NCBI RefSeq assembly: GCF_025336525.1
Contig: NZ_JAOCZP010000009.1
Span: forward strand, 152,484 to 216,483
Length of the DNA: 64,000 nt
Direction: 5' to 3'
Origin: Chelativorans salis
GTDB taxonomy: Bacteria; Pseudomonadota; Alphaproteobacteria; Rhizobiales; Rhizobiaceae
Below are positions 16,619 to 25,615 of this stretch, piece after piece. Within the stretch, counting starts at the first letter, position 1. Each line of letters starts with the position of its first letter. Position numbers and translations under genes: made by a program. The notes beneath the pieces are model-generated. The model made no database searches and was not told where the DNA came from. It was given only the letters and a program-made list of their open reading frames with translations.

Positions 16619-16937
16619 AAGGCAGCCCCTGCCACTGCGCATTCCAGCGCAATTCCTGAGATACCTTAGGCATCGACAGTCGTCATATAATCGGCCGGCG
16701 AACGTCCGCATCATGACTTCGTTCCACCGAATGCCGGCTTCCGACTTGCGATTCCACATCGCCCACGCGGTGGTCCGAAGTGTGGTGGATTTGAACCAAA
16801 CGTGAGATGCCGCGAGCCCCTCAAAAAGCTATGGCTTTGAAATGAAGCCATTTTTCCAGTTGGCGCGTCGATTGCTCCTCCATTTTGCGTCCCGGGGATT
16901 CAGGGACATTTGCCCAGCAATTAAGGAGAAGCATGCG
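16619..16937 (+). promoter_or_regulatory. sigma54 promoter region of the YfdX-Sel1 gene
   Basis: 319 bp without a gene. It holds TGGCGCG-TCGA-TTGCT at 16861-16876, a -24/-12 element with GG and GC separated by ten bases. About 76 bp upstream (16784-16800) stands GGTGG-ATTTGAA-CCAAA, one copy of the enhancer-like site described for 27143, and next to it CCACGCGGTGG (16763-16773). An AAGGAGAA at 16923 serves the ATG at 16938. Confidence 0.65.
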
Positions 16938-18581
16938 ATGCAACGGGATATCCGGAAGATTACAACCACCCCTATAGCGGCGCTCGCCGTTGCTGTCTTG
17001 ATGGCCACGACGGCGATAACGGCCCCGGCCCAGGCAGCGCAGGTTCAGGAAAATGCGAAGGAGGCCAAGGCCGCCTCCGCCGGGCAGGCGGGCGACGCCG
17101 CCGTTTCCTCGGCAGCCGCCAGGACCTTACGCCTTATTGAACAGGCAAGAGGAGAACTGGCGAAGAAGGACGTCGACGGCGCCGACCGAAAGCTCGGCAA
17201 GGCGCTCGGCCTCCTGGACCTCGCTCAGTCCTCACTCCCGGGCAGGACCATGAAGGATAAGGCGTGGACCACGCACCACGGGACCCATGTCTATCGGGAG
17301 GTGGACTTGCCGCTGAACACGACACGCCGCCTGGTCATAGAGGCGCAGGAAGCCTTGCGCGGGAACGACATCGACGCCGCAGAAGCGGCGCTGACGGCCG
17401 CCGAGGACAACGCCGTGTATCTGTCCGTCACGGTTCAGGAGCCGCTGGTAAAGGCGCACCAGTCTCTCTGGCGGGCTGCGAAGGAGTATGCCGCTGGTGC
17501 CTTTGGTGCGGCAAAGTCCGATCTCGATCAGGCGATCGGATACCTCAACCATGCCGGGCAGAACATGAATGAGGAGACGCACAAGGCTGCGCAGGCGTTG
17601 TCTGATCAGGCACAGTCGCTGAAAGCGGATATGGAGACGAAGTCTTCGGACGTGCCCTCACGGCTGGACGAGTTGTGGCAACGAGCAAAGGCTGTTTCGG
17701 AGCGAAGCATGGATTATCTCGCGGCCGGACTGCAGCGCGCCGCCACCCAGTCCGACATGAAGGCGGACCTGATCGAGGCAAAGCTGCACCTTTCCTATGC
17801 TCAAATTGCCCGCTTCACGACGCACGATCCTCAGCAGGCGGCGGAGGAGCTGGGGCTGGCGCTGAGCTATATGGATCGGGCGGACGATCGCGCACCCGAA
17901 GCCCAGGCCACGAAAATTCTGGCCTTGCGCAACAGCATCGAGAAGGTCGCGGCGGAGCCTCCGGCAGGCCAGAAGGAATCGCAGTTCTCCGACCTTCGGG
18001 GCGAACTCGGCCGCATCATAGAGGCGCGAGCGGGCTCGGAGGATGACACGGTCAACGGCGGAATAGCTGCCCTGACGGCACAAAACTACGACGTAGCGCT
18101 CCAGATACTGAAGCCACTGGCAGAGGCAGACAACGCGGAAGCAGCCTTCTGGCTCGGCGATGTGTATGAAGAAGGCCTTGGCGTACCCAAAGACGTCGAC
18201 ACCGCTCTCACGTGGTACACGAAAGCCGCCGAGGGCGGGTGGACCGCCGCCGACAGCCGGCTGGGCCAGCTCTACTTCAATGGTACGGAGACGCTGCAGG
18301 ATTTTGCCAAAGCGCACAAATGGCTGGAGCGGGCGGCCCATGAGGGCGATTCCACTGCGCAGCAAAATCTCGGGGAACTCTATGCCAATGGCTGGGGTGT
18401 GAAGAAGGATCCGATCTGGGCCTATGTCTGGTACGAGATCGCTGCCCGCGAAGGCAATTATGAAGCAGCGCAGTTGCGCGACACGCTGGTCAAAACGATG
18501 AGCGAGAAAGACATCGCAGAAGCGCAAATACTCACCCCGCAGGTCGTGTCTGACGTGCTCCATCAGGCGAGCGCCGGCTGA
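16938..18581 (+). CDS. periplasmic YfdX-domain protein with Sel1 repeats
   Basis: A 547-residue exported protein. Signal peptide residues 1-34 end in PAQAA. Residues about 60-290 match the YfdX family (AARTLRLIEQARGELAKKDVDGADRKLGKALGLLDLA and HGTHVYREVDLPLNTTRRLVIEAQEALR), helical hairpins found in acid/drug-stress proteins of enterobacteria. The C-terminal 150 residues have three Sel1-type repeats (AFWLGDVYEEGLGVPKDVDTALTWYTKAAEGG and the next two). Sel1 repeats act as protein-binding scaffolds. It is longer than plain YfdX (about 210 residues), so this is a fusion. The sigma54 element at 16861 and a strong hairpin after the stop suggest a single-gene unit. The start at 16938 follows AAGGAGAA by 7 bases. 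Confidence 0.8.
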   Translation: MQRDIRKITTTPIAALAVAVLMATTAITAPAQAAQVQENAKEAKAASAGQAGDAAVSSAAARTLRLIEQARGELAKKDVDGADRKLGKALGLLDLAQSSLPGRTMKDKAWTTHHGTHVYREVDLPLNTTRRLVIEAQEALRGNDIDAAEAALTAAEDNAVYLSVTVQEPLVKAHQSLWRAAKEYAAGAFGAAKSDLDQAIGYLNHAGQNMNEETHKAAQALSDQAQSLKADMETKSSDVPSRLDELWQRAKAVSERSMDYLAAGLQRAATQSDMKADLIEAKLHLSYAQIARFTTHDPQQAAEELGLALSYMDRADDRAPEAQATKILALRNSIEKVAAEPPAGQKESQFSDLRGELGRIIEARAGSEDDTVNGGIAALTAQNYDVALQILKPLAEADNAEAAFWLGDVYEEGLGVPKDVDTALTWYTKAAEGGWTAADSRLGQLYFNGTETLQDFAKAHKWLERAAHEGDSTAQQNLGELYANGWGVKKDPIWAYVWYEIAAREGNYEAAQLRDTLVKTMSEKDIAEAQILTPQVVSDVLHQASAG

Positions 18582-18607
18582 GCAAGCCTCTGGATCTGCG
18601 AAGAGTG

Positions 18608-18649
18608 GAGATGGCGTCTTCACGACGATAAGCGTGGAGGCGCCATCTC
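18608..18649 (+). terminator. hairpin terminator after YfdX-Sel1 gene
   Basis: GAGATGGCG pairs with CGCCATCTC, and the inner CTTCACG pairs with CGTGGAG, giving a 16-17 bp stem with one or two G-U pairs. It begins 27 bases after the stop codon. There is no long U-run, so termination may be partial or Rho-assisted. Confidence 0.5.
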
Positions 18650-18695
18650 GCGTTGCAGCAGGGCTTCCGCCAGCCCTGGCCGATTTCACACTGGC

Positions 18696-18791
18696 GGTGG
18701 TTTATATCGCCCGTCACCGGCTCCCCGTTGATTCCTATCGCGGATTTTCCGCTTACTTATCAATGGAATACGGATTGGCCTGCGCTTTGCT
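18696..18791 (+). promoter_or_regulatory. sigma54 promoter and upstream site of DUF1269-EmrAB unit
   Basis: TGGCCTG-CGCT-TTGCT at 18776-18791 is a -24/-12 element with correct GG-N10-GC spacing. A degenerate enhancer half (GGTGG-TTTATAT-CGCCC) lies at 18696-18712, centred about 79 bp upstream, matching the spacing of the other copies. The 314-bp gap 18582-18895 otherwise holds only the terminator hairpin and the leader. Confidence 0.55.
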
Positions 18792-18895
18792 TTGATTGAA
18801 CTGAGGCGATGCGACGGCTCTGCGGGACGGTCCAATCTACCGCGCTCTGTGGAACCGCGCCTTCAACGACAATGCAACGCAAAGAGGGTCCGATC

Positions 18896-19600
18896 ATGCA
18901 CACGAAATACAGCCCAAGCACAGCAGAGAGCCGGCACCACAGTGTGGGAAACGGCGACGTGCTGGTTTCTTATGGTTCGCCGGAGGTGGTGGGCGTGCTT
19001 CCGACAGAGAACGAGCTCGAGGCGGCCGTCGACGAGCTGTTGCTCTCAGGCTTCGACCGGCAGCAAATAAGCGTCTTGGCAAACCGGCCAAGCCAAGGCG
19101 ACGGGAACGATCCCTCTGCGGAAATCCCCTCGGTCAGCGCGCTGGAGGACGATCCACGGACGCGCCTCGACGCATTCGTCTCATCCGATTCGCGCGCCGA
19201 GATCGAGGCCGCCGCGGTCGGCCTGCCCCTCTACGCGGCAGCCGTTGGCGGTTATGCCGCGGTGGTGGCGTCCGGCGGATCGCTTGCGCTGGCCCTGGCT
19301 GCGCTGCTCCTTGCGGGCACAGCGGGAGGTGCTCTGGGTGGATTTTTGACCCATACGGTCTCGCAGCGCCATCACGACGCCATCGGCGCTCAGATCGCCA
19401 GAGGCGGTCTCCTGCTTTGGGTGCAAGCGCGCAACCTCGCTCAGGAGAACAGGGCTATCCAAGTGCTCAATGCGCATCACGGCCGTCACGTGCATGTCCA
19501 TAACATCGAGCGCGCATGGGGGATCGAGGACGTGCCGTTCCATGACGCTCAGCCCGATCCCTTCCTCGAGCACCGGCCTGTAAAGAGCAGAACCCGCTGA
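18896..19600 (+). CDS. general-stress-17M/DUF1269-like membrane protein
   Basis: A 234-residue protein. The N-terminal 60 residues (VLVSYGSPEVVGVLPTENELEAAVDELLLSGFDRQQISVLANRP) form the GsiB/17M-like domain that aligns with the same part of the protein at 28801. Two closely spaced Gly/Ala-rich helices follow (LYAAAVGGYAAVVASGGSLALALAALLLAGTAGGALGGFL), then a soluble C-terminal domain with HHGRHVHVHNIE. Function is unknown; members sit in stress regulons. The ATG at 18896 has GAGGG upstream; the frame remains open 29 codons further but without a ribosome site. It is followed after 42 bp by the HlyD-type gene, so it probably heads a three-gene unit. Confidence 0.7.
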   Translation: MHTKYSPSTAESRHHSVGNGDVLVSYGSPEVVGVLPTENELEAAVDELLLSGFDRQQISVLANRPSQGDGNDPSAEIPSVSALEDDPRTRLDAFVSSDSRAEIEAAAVGLPLYAAAVGGYAAVVASGGSLALALAALLLAGTAGGALGGFLTHTVSQRHHDAIGAQIARGGLLLWVQARNLAQENRAIQVLNAHHGRHVHVHNIERAWGIEDVPFHDAQPDPFLEHRPVKSRTR

Positions 19601-19642
19601 ACACGCGCAACGACGCACGTCGCGAACACCCGAGAACAATCA

Positions 19643-20866
19643 ATGACGAACGGTAATGAATATCCTCGTCCGACCGAAAAGTCCGCGCGTGGCGAAACGG
19701 CAAGCATCAGGCACCGCCGGCTACTGCCGGCCGTCTCAGGCGTGGTTGCCGTCGGGCTGATCGTTGCGGGGGCCGGCTACTGGTTCCTCACCCGCAATCA
19801 GGAGACGACCGATGATGCCTTCGTCGCGGCTGATGTCGTCCAGATCGCCCCGCGCGTGGCAGGCACCGTCCGGGCGATTCACATCAACGACAATCAGAGG
19901 GTCAGTGCTGGAGACCTGCTCATCGAGCTCGATTCGCGCGACTATGCCTCCGCCCTCGCCCAGGCCAAAAGCGCGCTCAATGCAGCAAAGGCGAACGAGG
20001 AGGTGGCGCGGCGCGCCCTGGAGTTCACGCAACAGACCACGGCAGCTGATCTCGAGCAGGCGAAGGCCGGCGTCGCGCTTAGCGAAGCCGCGGCGAAGGA
20101 AGCCGAGGAAAAGGTTGCTGCCAGCCGGGCGGCGGCAAATTACGACAACGTCAAAGCTGGGCGTTACGGAACGCTTGCCGCCGACACCTTCGCTTCGCGG
20201 GATCAGTTCGATCAGGCCAAGGCTGCGCTTGCAAGCGCCGAGGCCGAATTGAAGGCCAATCAGCAGGCTGTCGTGGTCACACAGGCGCAGCTTGTCCAGG
20301 CGAGGTCGCAGCTCGATGCCGCCAACGCCGCCGCCAAGCAGGTTGCGGAAAAGCGCGCGCAGCTCGATGCGGCCGTGGCCAACGTAGCCTCCGCTGCGGC
20401 CGCCCTGCATACGGCGGAGATCAACCTCTCCTATACGAAAATCCGCGCGCCGAGCGACGGCTTTGTCACCGGTCGCTCCGTCAATCCGGGGGATGCGGTG
20501 GAGCCCAGCCAGACGCTTTCCTTACTCGTCACAGGCAGGCCCTGGGTTGTGGCGAATTTCAAGGAAACGCAGCTGGAGCGCATGCGGCCCGGCCAGCCGG
20601 TGGATGTCGGCGTGGATGCCTACCCAGGAACGGTGCTCCACGGCCACGTCGACAGCATCCAGCACGGAAGTGGTGCAGCATTCTCGCTCCTGCCGCCGGA
20701 GAATGCCACGGGTAACTACGTGAAGGTCGTGCAGCGGGTGCCGGTGAAGATCGTCATAGATGACCCGATTGACTCCACAATGGTGCTAGGCCCCGGGATG
20801 TCTGTCGAGCCGACCGTAGATGTCGGCGCAGCACCTTCCAACCTCGGGGAGCAGGCACGGCCATGA
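19643..20866 (+). CDS. emrA: membrane fusion protein of EmrA/HlyD family
   Basis: A 407-residue periplasmic adaptor. One N-terminal helix (LLPAVSGVVAVGLIVAGAGYWFL) anchors it in the inner membrane. It continues with ETTDDAFVAADVVQIAPRVAGTVRAIHINDNQRVSAGDLLIELD (lipoyl domain), an alanine-rich coiled-coil hairpin (about 95-235), and LSYTKIRAPSDGFVTGRSVNPGDAVEPSQ closing the lipoyl and beta-barrel parts. It overlaps the next gene by ATGA, the standard EmrA-EmrB pairing. A TolC-like channel is not encoded here. Substrate unknown; EmrA relatives export hydrophobic drugs and uncouplers. Confidence 0.87.
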   Translation: MTNGNEYPRPTEKSARGETASIRHRRLLPAVSGVVAVGLIVAGAGYWFLTRNQETTDDAFVAADVVQIAPRVAGTVRAIHINDNQRVSAGDLLIELDSRDYASALAQAKSALNAAKANEEVARRALEFTQQTTAADLEQAKAGVALSEAAAKEAEEKVAASRAAANYDNVKAGRYGTLAADTFASRDQFDQAKAALASAEAELKANQQAVVVTQAQLVQARSQLDAANAAAKQVAEKRAQLDAAVANVASAAAALHTAEINLSYTKIRAPSDGFVTGRSVNPGDAVEPSQTLSLLVTGRPWVVANFKETQLERMRPGQPVDVGVDAYPGTVLHGHVDSIQHGSGAAFSLLPPENATGNYVKVVQRVPVKIVIDDPIDSTMVLGPGMSVEPTVDVGAAPSNLGEQARP

Positions 20867-22434
20867 CGGTGTCCGACGCTCCCATCGCCCCGCTTGCGGC
20901 TTCCTTCGTCCTTGCGCCGGTTGTTGCACTCGCGGCTTTCATGGAAGTCCTCGACCTCTCGATCGCCAACGTCGCGCTTCAGAACATCGCCGGCGAACTC
21001 GGCGCGAGCGCCGACGAGGCGACCTGGATCCTGACTTCCTATCTCGCCACCAATGCCATTGTGTTGCCGATGAGCGGCTGGCTTGCCACTGTACTCGGCC
21101 GCAAGCGTTACTATGTCGGCTGCATTCTCGGCTTCGGCGCGAGTTCGCTTTTGTGCGGGTTGGCACCGAGCCTGGCGATCCTCGTGCTTTCGCGCGCCCT
21201 ACAGGGGCTGATCGGCGGCGGGCTGCAGCCGGTCTCCCAGGCGATCCTCGCCGACAGCTTTCCGCCGGCACGGCGCGGGATGGCCTTTGCCTTCTACGGA
21301 ATGGCAGTTGTCGTGGCTCCGGCCATCGGTCCGACGCTCGGCGGCTGGATCACCGACAATTTTGACTGGCGCTGGGTGTTTCTCATCAACGTACCGGTCA
21401 GCATCGCGCTGTCACTGCTCATCGGCCAGTTGATCAAGGACCCGCCGCACCTCATTGCCGAGCGATTGCGGCTCAGCGCAAGCGGGGTCAGGATCGACTA
21501 TGTCGGTTTCGCGCTGCTCGCGCTCGGCTTCGGCTTCCTGCAGATCGTGCTCGACCGCGGCCAGCAGCAAGACTGGTTCGCCTCGCACTTCATCCTTGCC
21601 GCCGCCCTCCTCTCGGCCTTCGGCCTGATCTCCTTTGTTGTCTGGGAACTGAGAAGCGAATATCCAATCGTCGATCTGCGGCTGCTCGCCAACCGTAATT
21701 TTGCGCTTTCGAACGCGCTCATGTTCATGCTCGGCTTCGTCCTGCTGGGCAGCACGGCAGCACTGCCGCAGTTCACACAGCGGCTTCTCGGCTACACCGC
21801 GATGGAAGCCGGCATGGTGATTTCGCCTGGCGGCTTGGCACTGATCCTCGTCATGCCGCTGGTGGGCCGGATGACGGGGCGCATCGACGCGCGGCTGATG
21901 ATCGCCTTCGGTCTCGCCGTCGCCGCCTGGTCGCTCTATCACATGTCGCGCTTCGATTTTTCCGTTGACTACTGGTCTATCGCCGATGCCAGGGTCGTGC
22001 AGGCGGTCGGGCTTGGCTTCCTCTTCATCCCGATTACGACGCTCGCCTATGTCGGGCTGCCCCCGGAGAAGAGCAACAGCGCCTCCGCCCTCATCAACGT
22101 GTCGCGCAATATCGGCGGCAGCATCGGCATCTCGTTCCTGACCACAATGCTGCAGCGGCACGTGCAGGCGCACCAGACCGCGCTCGTCGCTCACGTAACG
22201 CCGGAAAACCCGACCTACCGGGCATTGGCCGCCGGGCTGCAGGAGCATTTCATGGAGGCGGGTTCGAGCGGGCAGAGCGCACTGCATCAGGCGCAAGCAA
22301 CGATTGCGGATACCGTCGCCAAACAGGCGCTGACCCTATCCTTCCTCGACAACTTCCTGCTGCTTGCGGTGATCTTCGCAAGCCTTATCCCCTTCGTCTT
22401 CCTGATGCGCCCAGAAAGCGGCGCACAATCATAG
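20863..22434 (+). CDS. emrB: DHA2-family drug exporter EmrB type
   Basis: A 523-residue MFS transporter with 14 predicted helices. Family motifs are present: LDLSIANVALQNIAGELGASADEATWILTSY (motif D1/DHA2), GWLATVLGRKRYY (motif A), LQGLIGGGLQPVSQAIL, and APAIGPTLGGWITDNFDWRWVFLINVP (motif C). It uses the proton gradient to push out compounds through EmrA and an outer-membrane channel. Its start overlaps the adaptor's stop by four bases. The sigma54-type promoter before the 18896 gene probably drives it. Confidence 0.9.
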   Translation: MTVSDAPIAPLAASFVLAPVVALAAFMEVLDLSIANVALQNIAGELGASADEATWILTSYLATNAIVLPMSGWLATVLGRKRYYVGCILGFGASSLLCGLAPSLAILVLSRALQGLIGGGLQPVSQAILADSFPPARRGMAFAFYGMAVVVAPAIGPTLGGWITDNFDWRWVFLINVPVSIALSLLIGQLIKDPPHLIAERLRLSASGVRIDYVGFALLALGFGFLQIVLDRGQQQDWFASHFILAAALLSAFGLISFVVWELRSEYPIVDLRLLANRNFALSNALMFMLGFVLLGSTAALPQFTQRLLGYTAMEAGMVISPGGLALILVMPLVGRMTGRIDARLMIAFGLAVAAWSLYHMSRFDFSVDYWSIADARVVQAVGLGFLFIPITTLAYVGLPPEKSNSASALINVSRNIGGSIGISFLTTMLQRHVQAHQTALVAHVTPENPTYRALAAGLQEHFMEAGSSGQSALHQAQATIADTVAKQALTLSFLDNFLLLAVIFASLIPFVFLMRPESGAQS

Positions 22435-22439
22435 AGGGG

Positions 22440-22464
22440 TGACGCTCCCTTCTCAGGAGTGTCA
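22440..22464. terminator. hairpin between convergent emrB and sensor-kinase gene
   Basis: TGACGCTCC and GGAGTGTCA form a 9-bp stem with one G-U pair and a 7-base loop. It starts 6 bases after the emrB stop and its right arm overlaps the stop of the opposing gene. No U-run on either side. Confidence 0.3.
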
Positions 22465-23538
22465 GAGCGCCTGTCGGACCGGTGCCGACGCAGAGGAGAA
22501 CTCCAGCACCACGCGGGTGCCACGATGGGCGCCGTCGTACACCGTTGAGGCGCCCAGCCTCTCTGCCATGGCGTCGATGATGAGATGCCCGATGCCAGTC
22601 GAATCCAGTGATGGCGGCGTCGCGCCGACACCATCGTCCTCCACCGAGAGCCGAATGCGACCCTCCTCTTCCCGGAGGAAGATGCGGACCGGACCGGTGC
22701 CTCCCGGATAAGCGTACTTCACCGCGTTGAGGATGAGCTCCGTCACGATGACGCCGACAGCGACCCCGCGGTCCGGGTCGATGTCGACCGGATCGGCGGC
22801 AAGCGCGAGCCACCCGCCGGCAGCCCCGGCCGAGGAAGCCTCGATATCGGTCACGAGGGAGCGCAGATACTGGTCGAGCGAGACCGAGCGCACGTCGTCG
22901 GAGGTGTAGAGCCGCTTGTGGATCTGCGCCACGGCGAGCACACGGCCGTGGGCGGCGGTAAGGGCCGCGCCGGCTTCGGGTTCGCCAATCGAAGAAAGCT
23001 GCATATGGAGGAAGGAGCAGACAAGCTGAAGGCTGTTGCCGACGCGGTGGTTGACCTCGCGTAGGAGCATCGCCCTCTCGACCGCCAGCGCCTCGAAGCG
23101 GTCGCGCGCGGCCCGCACTTCCGCTTCCGCCGCCTCCTTTTCGCGTTTGAGCCGGGCCTCGGCCATGGCGCCCTCGATGGCCGCCTGCAGGAGAGGAAGG
23201 AAATCGCTTCCCAGATCTTTGATGACGTAGTCAGCCGCTCCCGCCTTCAGCGCGGCGATGGCGACGCGGCCCTCCTCGCTTCCCGTGACATAGACTACGG
23301 GGGGCGGGTCCGGCTCGGCCTGGATGGCGGCGAGTGTTTCGAGGCCGTCTCGGCCCGGCATGTAATGATCGAGTGCAATGACGTCGAAGCGTGCGGCCTT
23401 GAGGCAGGCAAGCCCCTCCTCACCGCTCACTGCCGTTTCCACGGCATAGCCCTGCCGCTCGAAATGCCTGCGGACGAGGCTCGCTAGCGCCGGGTCATCG
23501 TCGATATAGAGGAGGTGGATCGGATCAGACGCCGTCAT
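22462..23538 (-). CDS. fused receiver-histidine kinase (HisKA_2/HWE-like)
   Basis: A 358-residue cytoplasmic protein. Residues 1-122 are a CheY-like receiver (acidic YIDDDP, phospho-acceptor Asp57 in IALDHYMPGRDG, VTGSEEG, Lys in YVIKD). A short coiled coil leads to a HisKA_2 box, MLLREVNHRVGNSLQLVCSFLHMQ, and an HATPase domain (ELILNAVKYAYPGG, VEDDGVGA, DSTGIGHLIIDAMAERLGA). It lacks a membrane sensor domain, so its input is phosphate on the receiver. It is the third gene of an overlapping operon with a CHASE3 kinase and a lone receiver, which together look like a phosphorelay. Confidence 0.88.
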   Translation of the reverse strand: MTASDPIHLLYIDDDPALASLVRRHFERQGYAVETAVSGEEGLACLKAARFDVIALDHYMPGRDGLETLAAIQAEPDPPPVVYVTGSEEGRVAIAALKAGAADYVIKDLGSDFLPLLQAAIEGAMAEARLKREKEAAEAEVRAARDRFEALAVERAMLLREVNHRVGNSLQLVCSFLHMQLSSIGEPEAGAALTAAHGRVLAVAQIHKRLYTSDDVRSVSLDQYLRSLVTDIEASSAGAAGGWLALAADPVDIDPDRGVAVGVIVTELILNAVKYAYPGGTGPVRIFLREEEGRIRLSVEDDGVGATPPSLDSTGIGHLIIDAMAERLGASTVYDGAHRGTRVVLEFSSASAPVRQAL

Positions 23539-23972
23539 TTCGTCTCGGGAACCTGCATGACCGAGAAAAAGAGGCCGAGTTGGCGGATGGAATTCGCGAA
23601 GCTCTCGTAGTCCACCGGCTTGGTGATGTAGACATTGCAGCCGAGGTCGTAGCAGCGCTTGATTTCATGCTGATCGTCCGTGGTGGTGAGAACGACGACC
23701 GGCGCCCGCTTCAGGTGCTCGTGCTCCTTGATCCGCTTCAGAATTTCGACGCCGGACATATCCGGCAGATTGAGGTCGAGCAGGATGAGGAGCGCCTGGC
23801 CGACATGCCCCGCGCCAGCGCCGTCCGGTCCGAAGAGGTGGGCGAGCGCGCTCGTGCCGTCGGAGAAGGCGACGATCTCGTTGCGCACACCGGCCCGCCG
23901 GATGTTCTTCTCGATGAGGCGGGCATGACCCTCATCGTCCTCAATCAGGATGATGGTGACGTGTTCTGCCAT
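23535..23972 (-). CDS. single-domain response regulator (Rcp1/CheY type)
   Basis: A 145-residue receiver with nothing else. IILIEDDEGHARLIEKNIRRAG supplies the acidic pocket, Asp66 in LLILLDLNLPDMSG is the phospho-acceptor, and VVLTTTDD and VYITKPVDYESF supply the conserved Thr and Lys. The insertion before the acceptor strand and the sequence LIEKNIRRAG are typical of Rcp1-like regulators that work with phytochrome-type or CHASE3 kinases. It overlaps the kinase gene before it by 28 bp and the gene after it by 4 bp. It most likely shuttles phosphate between the two kinases. Confidence 0.9.
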   Translation of the reverse strand: MAEHVTIILIEDDEGHARLIEKNIRRAGVRNEIVAFSDGTSALAHLFGPDGAGAGHVGQALLILLDLNLPDMSGVEILKRIKEHEHLKRAPVVVLTTTDDQHEIKRCYDLGCNVYITKPVDYESFANSIRQLGLFFSVMQVPETK

Positions 23973-25438
23973 GGATCTGTCTCCGAAGTGGATGCCGGCG
24001 GCCGGCTGGGGAACGTCACCTGGAAAGTGCTCCCCCGGCCAGGCTCGGAACGAACCGCGATGCTGCCGCCCAGACGGCGGACGAGGGTTCTGACATGGGT
24101 GAGGCCGATCCCCTCCCCCGGCCTGTCCTGCGGCCCTGAACGGCGAAAGATATCGAATATGCGCTCGAGATCCTTCTCTTCTATTCCGCGCCCGTTGTCC
24201 TGAACCTCATAGACGATTTCTCCATTCGTGGCACGGCCCGTAACGCGGATTTGCCCCGGCATATCGTCGCGCAGGTATTTCAGTGCATTGTCCAAGAGAT
24301 TGCTGAAAACCTGCTCCAGCGCCAGGCGGTCACCGTGGAAGGACGGCAAGGGGTCGACCGTGATCGCAACACCCTTCATCTGCGCCTGATAGCCGAGTCC
24401 TTCGGCGATGGAGCGGACCAGCTCGGTCATGTCGATCAATTCTAGGCGGAAGTCGCGGCGCCCCTCGCGTGTGAGCTTCAGGATGGCCTTGATAAGCCGG
24501 TCCATGCGCGCAATTGAACTTTTGATGAAATGAAGCGCCTCATCGAAATCCCGGTCGAGCGCCTCCTCTCCCTCCGCATCCTCGGCCTTTGCCTCGTCTG
24601 CCGATCGGCGGTCGCGAAGCTCTTTGCGGATGATTTCGATTTCGCTCGTGAAACCCATGATGTTGACGAGTGGCGCGCGCAGATCATGACTTACCACGTA
24701 GGCGAAATTCTGGATTTCCTGATTGGCTTGGCGCAGTTCGGCGGTGCGTCTGGCGACGGTTTCCTCCAGCGACTCGTTGGCCTCCTTGAGCGCCTTTTGT
24801 GCAGCAATCATCCGGCCCGTGGAGCGGCGGACGATGAAGATTGAGATCGCCGCAAGGAGAAGGATCAAGACGACACCGGAAAGGCTCGCCGCAAGCAGCA
24901 GCTTTGCCGTCCGGCTGGAGGCAGCGAGCTCCTCTGCAAGCAGTCGCTGTTCCTGCTGGATGAGCTGGCCGATCATGGCCCGTATCTCTTCGGCCCTCGA
25001 GCCCTCCAGGAAGTTGGGTGGTGCCGTGTCCAGCCCCTCCCTCTCGCGCCATTCCCCGGTCTGTTCCAGCATGGAAAATTCATCGGTAATGGCCTGCCGG
25101 AGTTGCCGGAAAAGCGCCCTTCCTGCGCCCGCAAAGGCGTTCTCGAGCTGCCCCATCGTCGCTGCCACCGCGTCTGCATCGGAGCGAAAGGCCTCCCGAT
25201 ATCGTTCATCGCCCACCAGGAGGAAGCTGCGCTGATTGCTTTCGGCACGCCATATAAGGGCCTGGAGCCGCGTGAGCCGCTCCTTCACTTCGAGCGTTTG
25301 CACAGCGCGGGCCGCATCAGTATCCGTCTGCCTGACGAGCCAAACGGAGGTTCCGCCGATCAGAACGAGGAGCGCGAAGCCGAGCGCCAGGAGGAGCGGC
25401 TGGATTGACGGAGAAAGGGGCGACAGTCGCGGGATCAC
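23945..25438 (-). CDS. CHASE3-domain membrane histidine kinase
   Basis: A 497-residue sensor kinase. Two helices (about 11-35 and 188-210) flank a periplasmic CHASE3 domain with the typical ERLTRLQALIWRAESNQRSFLLVGDERYREAF. A cytoplasmic coiled coil (KEANESLEETVARRTAELRQANQEIQNF) leads into HisKA with YVVSHDLRAPLVNIMGF and into HATPase (NLLDNALKYL, VQDNGRGI, GEGIGLTHV). Signal unknown; CHASE3 domains sense extracellular cues without a defined ligand. First gene of the minus-strand relay operon. It is likely to feed the sigma54 response regulator at 27224 beyond the MFS gene. Confidence 0.9.
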   Translation of the reverse strand: MIPRLSPLSPSIQPLLLALGFALLVLIGGTSVWLVRQTDTDAARAVQTLEVKERLTRLQALIWRAESNQRSFLLVGDERYREAFRSDADAVAATMGQLENAFAGAGRALFRQLRQAITDEFSMLEQTGEWREREGLDTAPPNFLEGSRAEEIRAMIGQLIQQEQRLLAEELAASSRTAKLLLAASLSGVVLILLLAAISIFIVRRSTGRMIAAQKALKEANESLEETVARRTAELRQANQEIQNFAYVVSHDLRAPLVNIMGFTSEIEIIRKELRDRRSADEAKAEDAEGEEALDRDFDEALHFIKSSIARMDRLIKAILKLTREGRRDFRLELIDMTELVRSIAEGLGYQAQMKGVAITVDPLPSFHGDRLALEQVFSNLLDNALKYLRDDMPGQIRVTGRATNGEIVYEVQDNGRGIEEKDLERIFDIFRRSGPQDRPGEGIGLTHVRTLVRRLGGSIAVRSEPGRGSTFQVTFPSRPPASTSETDPWQNTSPSS

Positions 25439-25615
25439 GGCCGAAAGACCTCGGGATCGTTTGGGAGAAGGCGTGTTCCATAGGAAATGCCGGAGAGCAA
25501 GATGTTTAAGTGGGCGCCACCCCTTTCGGAGGCGGTCAGGTGCATGCCGAAATCAATCATCCTTCTTCCCGGGCTTGCGACCGCGGGTTGCCTGCGGGCG
25601 CATCCCGTCCTCCTG

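Noticed and set aside
18764..18780. GGAATA near 18764 as a fourth ECF promoter
   Set aside because: No CGTT at the 15-base distance; the place is occupied by the sigma54 element.
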